Source: Anaerolineales bacterium (GTDB lineage Bacteria > Chloroflexota > Anaerolineae > Anaerolineales > Villigracilaceae). From it: 27,849 nt of DNA. Below, piece after piece: positions 1 to 6,022 of the stretch. Each line of letters begins with the position of its first letter. The stretch's first letter is position 1. The notes below the pieces were generated by a model that was not told the DNA's origin, did not search any database, and was given only the letters and a program-made list of their open reading frames with translations. The position numbers and the translations under genes are program-made. Location: the NCBI GenBank assembly GCA_016928525.1, contig JAFGKO010000261.1, positions 1-27,849 on the forward strand, read 5' to 3'.

Positions 1-158
1 AATAAACGGGCTCAATTTGTAAGGTTCGATAGCGCCGGATTGAAATCCCGGTTACTTCGTCATCCGCTTTTAGCGGAAACTAAAGATAAATTGATTTTAT
101 CTTAACCCGCCTGGTTTTATCTAAAAATGGGGATGTAGAACCAAAGTACCTAATACAA

Positions 159-187
159 ACCTTACAGGTCGCGGCGACCTGTAAGGT
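159..187. repeat. Near-perfect 29-bp palindrome
   Basis: The arms ACCTTACAGGTCGC (159-172) and GCGACCTGTAAGGT (174-187) are exact reverse complements around a single central G. The core ACCTTACAGGTC resembles the ACCTGACAGGT core of the palindromes at 5357-5391 and 5701-5734, so these may be one repeat family. No U-tract follows on either strand, so a terminator is less likely than a dispersed palindromic repeat. Confidence 0.8.
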
Positions 188-233
188 CAATAATATTTCG
201 TTCTTCGGGAATCTCCGTGGTACAAAAGCCTTT

Positions 234-312
234 GTACACGGATTTGACAGATAACACGGATAAGCAGGGACATTTTTTTAATTTTTCCGTGAAAATCCGT
301 AAATCCGTGTAC
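234..312. repeat. Short element with 12-bp terminal inverted repeats
   Basis: GTACACGGATTT (234-245) and AAATCCGTGTAC (301-312) are perfect reverse complements. The interior repeats the same word in both orientations (ACACGGATAAG near 254, TTCCGTGAAAATCCGT near 285-300), so the unit can fold in several ways. The left end is also part of a second dyad with the bases just before it (GTACAAA/TTTGTAC). It encodes nothing and looks like a MITE-like or REP-like element. The word CGGATAAGCA recurs in the larger element at 9748-9915. Confidence 0.6.
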
Positions 313-397
313 GGCTCTCGCGCTAGTTACCAGAGAGCCCAATATTCAAAAAGTCCGATCCTATACGTTAGTCAACAGCGGATACCCTCATATAATC

Positions 398-895
398 CTA
401 CTCCAGCATCCAAGGTTCGCATTTATAAAGCTTGCCATTGATTGCCATGAAGGGGATCTTACCGTCGAAAACTTCGACTTCCTCCTCGGCCACAACGCAT
501 GCACCTTCTGAAAGATTCGGATAGTAGTAGACCGTGTCGATCAGGAAGAAGGAATTCTTCTCGGGGGAGAAGTCGATGCGGCTCTGGCCCTGATGCGAGA
601 ATGCCACCCCGTAGACGCAGACCACTTCGCCAGCCATATCGAGCGTGATCTGGTCCCATTTGTAGCAGGAGGGCGGTTCAGGCGTATCCGTAGGACCGCT
701 GGTGCTGGTCGGCCGCGCCGTGTTGGTGGGACGCGGCGTATTGCTGGCGGCGGGCTCTACCACCACTGTAGCACTGGGCACACTGACTGGCTCCTCAGTG
801 TTGCCTGGTGTACTGGAAAGAGAACAGGCCAGCGTCAGTAGCAGAAAGGCTGCAACTGCCACAAGGACCCTCGAGGTCTTATGCATAGATTTCAT
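398..895 (-). CDS. Lipoprotein with Pro/Thr linker and small C-terminal domain
   Basis: This is a predicted secreted lipoprotein of 165 aa. Residues 1-23 form a lipoprotein signal peptide (basic start, hydrophobic core, lipobox LTLAC with the lipidated cysteine at 24). A low-complexity linker rich in TPRPTNT-type words spans about 48-74, typical of Chloroflexota surface proteins. The globular part, about 77-160, starts with two beta-rich stretches (GEVVCVYGVAF, FFLIDTVYYY) and holds three cysteines. The pattern suggests a small OB-like beta barrel, but that is inference. The start is the first ATG, placed 5 nt after AAGGAG on the minus strand (near 902-907). Function is unknown; it probably sits on the outer face of the membrane. 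It is not obviously in an operon with the PPK2 gene upstream, which ends 100 bases away. Confidence 0.8.
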   Translation of the reverse strand: MKSMHKTSRVLVAVAAFLLLTLACSLSSTPGNTEEPVSVPSATVVVEPAASNTPRPTNTARPTSTSGPTDTPEPPSCYKWDQITLDMAGEVVCVYGVAFSHQGQSRIDFSPEKNSFFLIDTVYYYPNLSEGACVVAEEEVEVFDGKIPFMAINGKLYKCEPWMLE

Positions 896-995
896 GGGAA
901 CTCCTTTTCGGTATTCGGATTCTTTTTGGATTATTCATTTATCGAAACGAATCTTGTTCATAAAATGACCCTTCCTTAAAACGTATTTTTTGCAG

Positions 996-1799
996 CTATT
1001 CAACCACAACACCATCCAGGTTCTCTTCAGGTTCAGGGAATTTCATCTTCAAACCCTTAAGAGTGTCCACCAGCAGCGCAGAGATGACCAGGTCGCGATA
1101 CCACTTCCGGTTGGCCGGGACGATGAACCAGGGGGCATATTTGGTGCTGGTCTTGCTCAGTACATCCTCGTACGCTTTGATGTAATCAGGCCACAATTTT
1201 CGCTCTTCCAGGTCCCCCAGGCGGAATTTCCAGCGCTTGTTGGGCTCATCCAGGCGAGCTTGCAGGCGTTCCTTTTGTTCATCCAGATCGATATGGAGGA
1301 AAAACTTCAAGATTGTCGTCCCATTTTCCGCAAGCAAACGTTCAAACTGATTGATCTGATCGAAGCGCTTTTTCCAAACCTCGGGCGGGACCAAATTATG
1401 CACGCGCACCACCAGCACATCCTCGTAATGACTGCGGTTGAAAATGACCATTTCGCCTTTGCCTGGCACTACTTTATGGACGCGCCACAGGTAATCGTGA
1501 TCCAGTTCCTCTTGCGTTGGGACCTTGAAACTCGCCACGCGCACGCCCTGCGGGTTGACCCCGTCGAACACGCGACGGATGACCCCATCCTTGCCGCCCG
1601 TATCCATCGCCTGCAACACGATCAGCACTTTGTGCTTGTGTTCGGCAAATAACATCTCCTGTAACACTTCCAGTTCATCGTTCAACTTCGCAACCTCGGC
1701 AAGCCCCTCTTCTTTGCCGCCCTTGAAATCCCCCTTATCGTTCGGGTCCCATTTCGAGAGATCCGCTTTCTCTCCGGGCCTGACTAGATATTGCTTCAT
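996..1799 (-). CDS. ppk2: PPK2-family polyphosphate:nucleotide phosphotransferase
   Basis: This cytoplasmic enzyme (267 aa) is predicted to move phosphate between polyphosphate and nucleotides. It has the PPK2 Walker A AMDTGGKDG at residues 64-72, the conserved lid/Walker B region FNRSHYEDVLVVRVH from about 120, and the basic segment RWKFRLGDLEER near 190. The length and the N-terminal PGEKADLSKWDP-like leader match the TIGR03709-type, single-domain PPK2 group, whose characterised members often phosphorylate AMP and/or ADP; the nucleotide preference cannot be read from the sequence. I place the start at ATG 1797-1799, 6 nt after AGGAG (1806-1810). A GTG one codon upstream is possible but is only 3 nt from AGGAG. 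The next gene upstream is DUF6398, 74 bases away on the same strand, and co-transcription is possible. Confidence 0.93.
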   Translation of the reverse strand: MKQYLVRPGEKADLSKWDPNDKGDFKGGKEEGLAEVAKLNDELEVLQEMLFAEHKHKVLIVLQAMDTGGKDGVIRRVFDGVNPQGVRVASFKVPTQEELDHDYLWRVHKVVPGKGEMVIFNRSHYEDVLVVRVHNLVPPEVWKKRFDQINQFERLLAENGTTILKFFLHIDLDEQKERLQARLDEPNKRWKFRLGDLEERKLWPDYIKAYEDVLSKTSTKYAPWFIVPANRKWYRDLVISALLVDTLKGLKMKFPEPEENLDGVVVE

Positions 1800-1872
1800 C
1801 ACATACTCCTCTAAATCTGGTGTTGATTACTTTTATTACACATTGCGATTCGAAAATCATGCACTGAGGTAC

Positions 1873-2394
1873 TCATGCGTTTTCGTCTCGATCCGCGGGA
1901 ATGTAAGGAATCAGTCCTTTTTCAAACGCAATGACTTGCGCTTCACGCGGCATGCCACGAATATCCACAATATAGCCATTGACCATCAGGTACCAGATCA
2001 TTGGATTTTCGTCCACCAGGCTGGGCAATGTCCAGTCAGGGTGCATTTGGAAGATATTCAACATTCCACGGATTTTCTGCGCGCGTCCACTGGCAGTTTG
2101 CTGTGAGACGCCGATGCGTTTGCATAGTTCGTCGGCGCGCATGTGCGGGGATTGGGACTTATCGAACAGGAAATTGACCTGTCCCAGTGTGTAAATGATC
2201 CCTGCCGCCCATGATTTAGCCTGCCCGTTCACCAGGGGGGATGGACGCTTGCGCGCTAATGCCGCCGCCATGATGCGGGCGAGTTCAGCATATTCTTCGT
2301 TGAGGTGTTCCTTGCAAAAAGCGTCGCTAACAGCGGTGATTTCGTCATACACCGCCTGCATGGACTCGGGCACTTTCAGCGATTTTGTTTTCAT
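1873..2394 (-). CDS. DUF6398 domain protein
   Basis: This 173-aa soluble protein matches from memory the DUF6398 family: an N-terminal helix with FCKEHLNEEYAEL, the strongly conserved block ALARKRPSPLVNGQ, then GIIYTLGQVNFLFDKSQSPH, a winged-helix-like stretch ADELCKRIGVSQQTASGRA (about 87-105), and the closing KGLIPYIP. The function of the family is unknown; the GVSQQTAS segment looks like a helix-turn-helix and may bind DNA, which is inference. AAAGG lies a few bases before the ATG on the minus strand. The restriction-methylation gene ends 37 bases upstream on the same strand, so the two may be co-transcribed. Such proteins often sit in accessory regions, but I see no direct functional link. 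Confidence 0.85.
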   Translation of the reverse strand: MKTKSLKVPESMQAVYDEITAVSDAFCKEHLNEEYAELARIMAAALARKRPSPLVNGQAKSWAAGIIYTLGQVNFLFDKSQSPHMRADELCKRIGVSQQTASGRAQKIRGMLNIFQMHPDWTLPSLVDENPMIWYLMVNGYIVDIRGMPREAQVIAFEKGLIPYIPADRDENA

Positions 2395-2431
2395 CGTATC
2401 AACCTTTCATTTTTTCCAGTGTCAGGTCTTT

Positions 2432-5245
2432 TCAAGTACTTGCCCTCGCCAGATTCAACGCCAGCAACCGCTCCAAAATCTCCTCATCTGATAAATCAGA
2501 CGGCCAGCCATACGCCGCAAAGACGGCTTCATCCAGTTTCTTGTGCGCCAGCTCCAGCCAGGTGGGGCGGGCGTTGTATAAGTTCGTCAATGTGCGCTTT
2601 GGATCGCGCAAGACTTCGGAAGTCTCAAAGACTTCCGAAGTCTGTAGATTAAGCCACCTCTCCCTCTGCTCGACCAGTTCCTGCGCGGCCTGAGCGATGG
2701 CCCCCACACGCGGATCATCCAGCGGCTCCGCGCCCGGCGGCCACGGGAAGGGGAAAGTTTCAAAGCAAGTTGAAGGTGTATATCTAAACCCACTCTCTGC
2801 TTCTCGTAGCTGGGTGCCTGTGGCTCTTGCCCATAATTCATGAACTATTGAATGCAATATACCAAAGAAATAATCATCATCGCGTGCGATTACATGAAGT
2901 TGATGATCTGGTATCGAATTTCCAGAAAGCCAAGCAAATACCCTATGTTTGGAAACCGCTGGCGTGACCATGAATCTCTGCAAATTCTGAATAGCAATTC
3001 TCATATCGGGTGCTGGCCGACGATGTAACCACCAATAAGTTTTCTCTCTTTGATTTCTTACTTTGTCTCGAACAGGTTTTACAGTCAATTTGACAAATTC
3101 AAATGGCATTTCAAAACAAGAAGCATCTTCAATTATCGTTTCAGAACCGAAATCAATAATCCAGTGATTTTGCCAACCTTGAAGTATATCTTTTGCGTTG
3201 AAATATGGTCGGACAACATCGGAGTTCGGTTTGCCATTGGGATTATTTCGTGCGTTTAGCATTTTTATTGCAGTTTCTTCGTCAATATCAAATGGCCCGC
3301 CTTTTTCATCACTTCTAAAGCAAATACCAGCGTTCTCTATCAATCCTACAACTTGTGTCAAGTTCACAGAAGAAGATAAATCAGAATGTATTTCTGAAAC
3401 GCTTTGATTATTGAGAACCTTTTTCTTATCTATTCCGTTGTCAAATCCGACCATTGACACATGAACAGTTGCACCGTCCAATATCCAATCTCGGTCAGAT
3501 TGAGCCCAGAAAATGTCACCCGATTCTTTAATTCTCTCCAAAACTTTCCGGTTTGCTCCGCCACGGATTCCTTGTGTTGCCAATAAGCCGGCGCGTTTTG
3601 TTTTTTCATTTGCAATCATGGAACGTGCTTTTTCAAACCAATAACAAACCAAATCAGCTGATGCAGGTACGCGGTTTTCATAGAGTTTGAAAAGGGCATC
3701 CACATATTGATCGCCGAGTTCGGCGCGAATTTTGTTGCCGCCCAAAAACGGCGGGTTGCCGACGATCACGTCCGCCGGGGGCCATTCGGGCTCATAGACT
3801 TCCGAAGTCTCCGAGACTTCGGAAGTCTTGTACGCAAGCACGGCATCCATATGCAAAATATTCTTGACCTGCTTGAGGATCGGCTCGGGAGGCTGCCCGT
3901 AGCCGTTATCCCGCAGCCATTGAATGTAGCCGATCTGGATAGTCATCTGCGCCAGTTCGTAGGCGTACTCGTTGGTCTCGATGCCGTACAACTGCGCAGG
4001 CGTCACCGAAACGAAGAAGCGCCCCGCGCCCATTTCATCCGAGAAGTTGATGACCTCGTTTTGCAGATCGAGCAAGAGCCGCAGCGCCACATATAGAAAG
4101 TTGCCGCTCCCGCAGGCAGGGTCGAGCACTTTTATTGCGGCGATCTTATCTGCGAAGGCGCGCAATTTCGCGCTGATCTTCTCGATTGTGGCCGCGCGTT
4201 TTTTACCGCTCAGCCCATCCGCTTCAACTTTCAACCCCTGGCATTCAACCTGCAACTCTTTCCATTCACGCCGCAGCGGAGCCATCAGGACGGGCTCGAC
4301 GATCAGGACGATGTCTTCTTCGCCGGTATAGTGCGCGCCCAATTGGGAACGTTTGCTCGGGTCGAGTCCGCGCTCGAACAGCGTCCCGAAGATCGAAGGT
4401 TTGATGGCTCCCCAATCTAGCGCGTCGATGTCGGCGATGATGTCCATGTCGGCGCCGTCCAGGGGCAAGACGCGGTCATCGTCGAACAGCCCGCCGTCGA
4501 AGTGCAGGATTTTGTCCGCGCCGAAATATCCGCCCGTGTTCATCGCGCGGAAGAGCTGCCTGAGCACTTCGGAGAAATCCTTCGAATTACGGCGCGTCTG
4601 TTCCAGCAAACGCGGGAACAGCTTTTCGGGCAACAACCCGATGTCTTCTGCAAACAGGCAGAACAACAGGCGGATCAGGAAATGCGCGATCTCCTGCGGG
4701 TCATCCCCGTACCGGCGCAGGTTCTCGGCCAGCCTGGAGAACTGCGCCGCGGCTGCCTGCGTAACGCTCTCGACCGTCTCTTGGGGTTTGAGTTGTTCGG
4801 GGTTCGTGAAAACCGCCTTGAGGATTTCGAGGCTCTCAGGCTCGAGCATATCATCCAGCGTGATGACGTACGTGCGCGTGGGAAAATCCGTATAATTCGT
4901 GCGGATGATGATCTGATTGATATCGGAAACAACCAGGAGGGGCGGATTACGAAGCGCGTCGCGATAACTGAGAAGCTGCACATAGGCCCTGTCCAGGTCC
5001 GCGTCCTTGCTTTTGTACTCCCACCCGAAATACCCCAGTTTGGCGACATCCGCCCAGCCCTGTCCGCCGCTGGTCTTGGCCGCGCCCATCTCGAAGGCAA
5101 AGCGCGTGCCGGTGGGGTCAGATTCGTTGGGCGTTTGATGGCCGACCAGGTGGCACAGGTCGATGAAATGCTCCTGGTAGGTTTGCTTCTCGCGCGAAGT
5201 CACGCGCTTCCACTTGCTGACAAAATCCTGCGGTGTAAAGGTCAT
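2432..5245 (-). CDS. MmeI-like (type IIL) restriction endonuclease-DNA methyltransferase
   Basis: This large single-chain enzyme (937 aa) is predicted to cleave and to adenine-methylate DNA at one recognition site. The N-terminal part has a nuclease-like motif (GYFGWEYKSK, about residues 72-82) matching the D...ExK site of MmeI-type enzymes. A helical spacer follows, then the N6-adenine methyltransferase core with SAM motif DPACGSGNFLY near 372 and catalytic NPPF near 498. The rest is a target-recognition region and a C-terminal domain with the family-like SGFRYTPSTCFETFPFP. I chose the ATG at 5243-5245 because MTFTPQDFVSKW is the typical beginning; an in-frame start 17 codons upstream also exists. 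Two 33-bp palindromic repeats lie in frame inside the gene, encoding TSEVSETSEV (about 474-483) and TSEVFETSEV (about 869-878). No separate specificity or restriction subunit is present, in line with type IIL. Confidence 0.88.
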   Translation of the reverse strand: MTFTPQDFVSKWKRVTSREKQTYQEHFIDLCHLVGHQTPNESDPTGTRFAFEMGAAKTSGGQGWADVAKLGYFGWEYKSKDADLDRAYVQLLSYRDALRNPPLLVVSDINQIIIRTNYTDFPTRTYVITLDDMLEPESLEILKAVFTNPEQLKPQETVESVTQAAAAQFSRLAENLRRYGDDPQEIAHFLIRLLFCLFAEDIGLLPEKLFPRLLEQTRRNSKDFSEVLRQLFRAMNTGGYFGADKILHFDGGLFDDDRVLPLDGADMDIIADIDALDWGAIKPSIFGTLFERGLDPSKRSQLGAHYTGEEDIVLIVEPVLMAPLRREWKELQVECQGLKVEADGLSGKKRAATIEKISAKLRAFADKIAAIKVLDPACGSGNFLYVALRLLLDLQNEVINFSDEMGAGRFFVSVTPAQLYGIETNEYAYELAQMTIQIGYIQWLRDNGYGQPPEPILKQVKNILHMDAVLAYKTSEVSETSEVYEPEWPPADVIVGNPPFLGGNKIRAELGDQYVDALFKLYENRVPASADLVCYWFEKARSMIANEKTKRAGLLATQGIRGGANRKVLERIKESGDIFWAQSDRDWILDGATVHVSMVGFDNGIDKKKVLNNQSVSEIHSDLSSSVNLTQVVGLIENAGICFRSDEKGGPFDIDEETAIKMLNARNNPNGKPNSDVVRPYFNAKDILQGWQNHWIIDFGSETIIEDASCFEMPFEFVKLTVKPVRDKVRNQREKTYWWLHRRPAPDMRIAIQNLQRFMVTPAVSKHRVFAWLSGNSIPDHQLHVIARDDDYFFGILHSIVHELWARATGTQLREAESGFRYTPSTCFETFPFPWPPGAEPLDDPRVGAIAQAAQELVEQRERWLNLQTSEVFETSEVLRDPKRTLTNLYNARPTWLELAHKKLDEAVFAAYGWPSDLSDEEILERLLALNLARAST
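2611..2643. repeat. 33-bp palindromic repeat inside the restriction-methylation gene, copy 1
   Basis: AGACTTCGGAAGTCT (2611-2625) and AGACTTCCGAAGTCT (2629-2643) are reverse complements separated by CAA. Each half is itself an imperfect palindrome. On the coding strand it reads TSEVFETSEV in frame. It lies in the C-terminal domain, between a helix ending in RWLNLQ and LRDPKRTL, probably in a surface loop. Confidence 0.9.
3796..3828. repeat. 33-bp palindromic repeat inside the restriction-methylation gene, copy 2
   Basis: AGACTTCCGAAGTCT (3796-3810) and AGACTTCGGAAGTCT (3814-3828) flank CCG. The two halves are the same words as in copy 1 but in swapped order. It encodes TSEVSETSEV in frame just before the NPPF catalytic loop of the methyltransferase. 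The 33-bp length keeps the frame, so the gene stays intact. Confidence 0.9.
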
Positions 5246-5356
5246 AGGTGGTTCCCCATGAGAACGGTTTCGATTAGCAATAGACCAAGTATACAAGAAA
5301 CCCCAGTTTCGGCAATATGGAATTCGTTGCGATTTGCTATGTCAAATTTTCACCCC

Positions 5357-5391
5357 AGACCTGACAGGTTTGTTATAAACCTGTCAGGTCT
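5357..5391. repeat. Palindromic repeat, ACCTGACAGGT family, copy 1
   Basis: AGACCTGACAGGTTT (5357-5371) and AAACCTGTCAGGTCT (5377-5391) are perfect 15-bp arms around GTTAT. The preceding 68 bases, from GTATAC at 5289 through GGCAATATGGAA, are also shared with copy 2, so the repeat unit is larger than the hairpin. Confidence 0.9.
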
Positions 5392-5464
5392 CTACGCCGC
5401 CTTTATCCAGGCCTGACAGTCAAAGCAGGGTGAAAGCAAGGTGACAATCACTTGGCAAATCTGA

Positions 5465-5595
5465 TTTCCCGGTTGACTTTTAAATTTTCTCGGTTGACTT
5501 TTCGAATTCCCCGGTTGACTTTTAAAATTCCTCGGTTGGCTTTTCAAATTTCCCGGTTGACTTTCTAAATTCCCCGCTTGACCTTTCGAAGCGCC
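5465..5595. repeat. Six-copy 21-bp tandem repeat
   Basis: The word CGGTTGAC (or CGGTTGGC, CGCTTGAC) starts at 5470, 5491, 5512, 5533, 5554 and 5575, exactly 21 bases apart, followed each time by CTTTT- or CTTTC-like bases and an AT-rich tail (AAATT, GAATT). Units differ at several positions, so the array is not recent. The period equals two helical turns, and also seven codons: the minus strand reads repeated K-S-Q-P-G/R-N words in a frame from a GTG near 5643 to 5392. No Shine-Dalgarno sequence precedes that frame, so I do not call a gene. Confidence 0.9.
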
Positions 5596-5700
5596 GGGCG
5601 GGCTGCTCGTCGCGGTTTCCAGGCGCTTCCTCGGAGTGATCACATAGCATAGCGCGCTCTCGTATACTGGTAACCCCGTTTGGGCAATATGGAAATCATT

Positions 5701-5735
5701 AGACCTGACAGGTTTGTCTTAAACCTGTCAGGTCC
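5701..5735. repeat. Palindromic repeat, ACCTGACAGGT family, copy 2
   Basis: GACCTGACAGGTTT (5702-5715) and AAACCTGTCAGGTC (5721-5734) are perfect 14-bp arms around GTCTT. The upstream flank from GTATAC (5662) through GGCAATATGGAA matches the flank of copy 1. Confidence 0.9.
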
Positions 5736-5976
5736 CTAACCGGCTACATCTAAAACCTGGCTGGCTTGATCCCTGCCCCGTTCCTGTCGGTGTTCCCGGC
5801 GTTGCGCCGCTTGCCGCGAAAGTTCGCTTCGACGTTCCGGTCGATGGCCGGGTTGGCGCCGCCAATTTCCACGCCTGACAGACATTTACAGTCAAGCATA
5901 GTATCTGGAACAACGTTTGATGCTCATCGTCGCAATGGCAAACTCTGGCAGCGTGTTGGCCCTCTCCGCAGACTTT

Positions 5977-6011
5977 AAGGTGACAGTCAACTGCCAGTTG
6001 ACTGTCACCTT
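5977..6011. repeat. 35-bp perfect palindrome behind the C11 protease gene
   Basis: AAGGTGACAGTCAACTG (5977-5993) and CAGTTGACTGTCACCTT (5995-6011) are exact 17-bp arms around one C. It begins 11 bases after the stop of the minus-strand protease gene. It may work as a transcription end or mRNA-protecting hairpin, but it has no clear U-tract and may be a dispersed repeat. Confidence 0.85.
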
Positions 6012-6022
6012 TTCAAAGTGTT

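Larger units (their letters stand above)
1..397. other. Gene-free left edge with palindromic repeats
   Basis: I see no convincing gene here. The stretch holds a short hairpin around 65-79 (TCCGC/GCGGA arms), a palindrome at 159-187 and an inverted-repeat element at 234-312, listed separately. A plus-strand frame is open from base 1 to a stop at 103-105 (34 codons). It could be the tail of a gene to the left, but it is too short to judge. Confidence 0.6.
5246..6022. other. Repeat-rich gene-free gap
   Basis: No convincing gene lies between the restriction-methylation gene and the C11 protease gene. The gap holds two copies of a roughly 80-100-bp unit ending in a palindrome (5289-5392 and 5662-5735), a six-copy 21-bp tandem array between them and a 35-bp perfect palindrome at 5977-6011. 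Short minus-strand frames through the array give heptapeptide repeats but have no ribosome binding site. Confidence 0.7.

Noticed and set aside
1..105. Plus-strand frame open from the left edge to a stop at 103-105
   Set aside because: Only 34 codons are visible and no family motif is recognisable; chance openness is likely.
4502..5416. 304-codon plus-strand frame opposite the restriction-methylation gene
   Set aside because: It lies antisense to a gene with clear catalytic motifs and has no recognisable domain.
5465..5595. CRISPR array
   Set aside because: Repeats are directly adjacent with a 21-bp period and no unique spacers; no cas gene is near.
5392..5643. Minus-strand frame of 83 codons encoding K-S-Q-P-G-N repeats
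   Set aside because: It starts at GTG without a ribosome binding site, and it is explained by the 21-bp array; kept as a repeat and a finding only.
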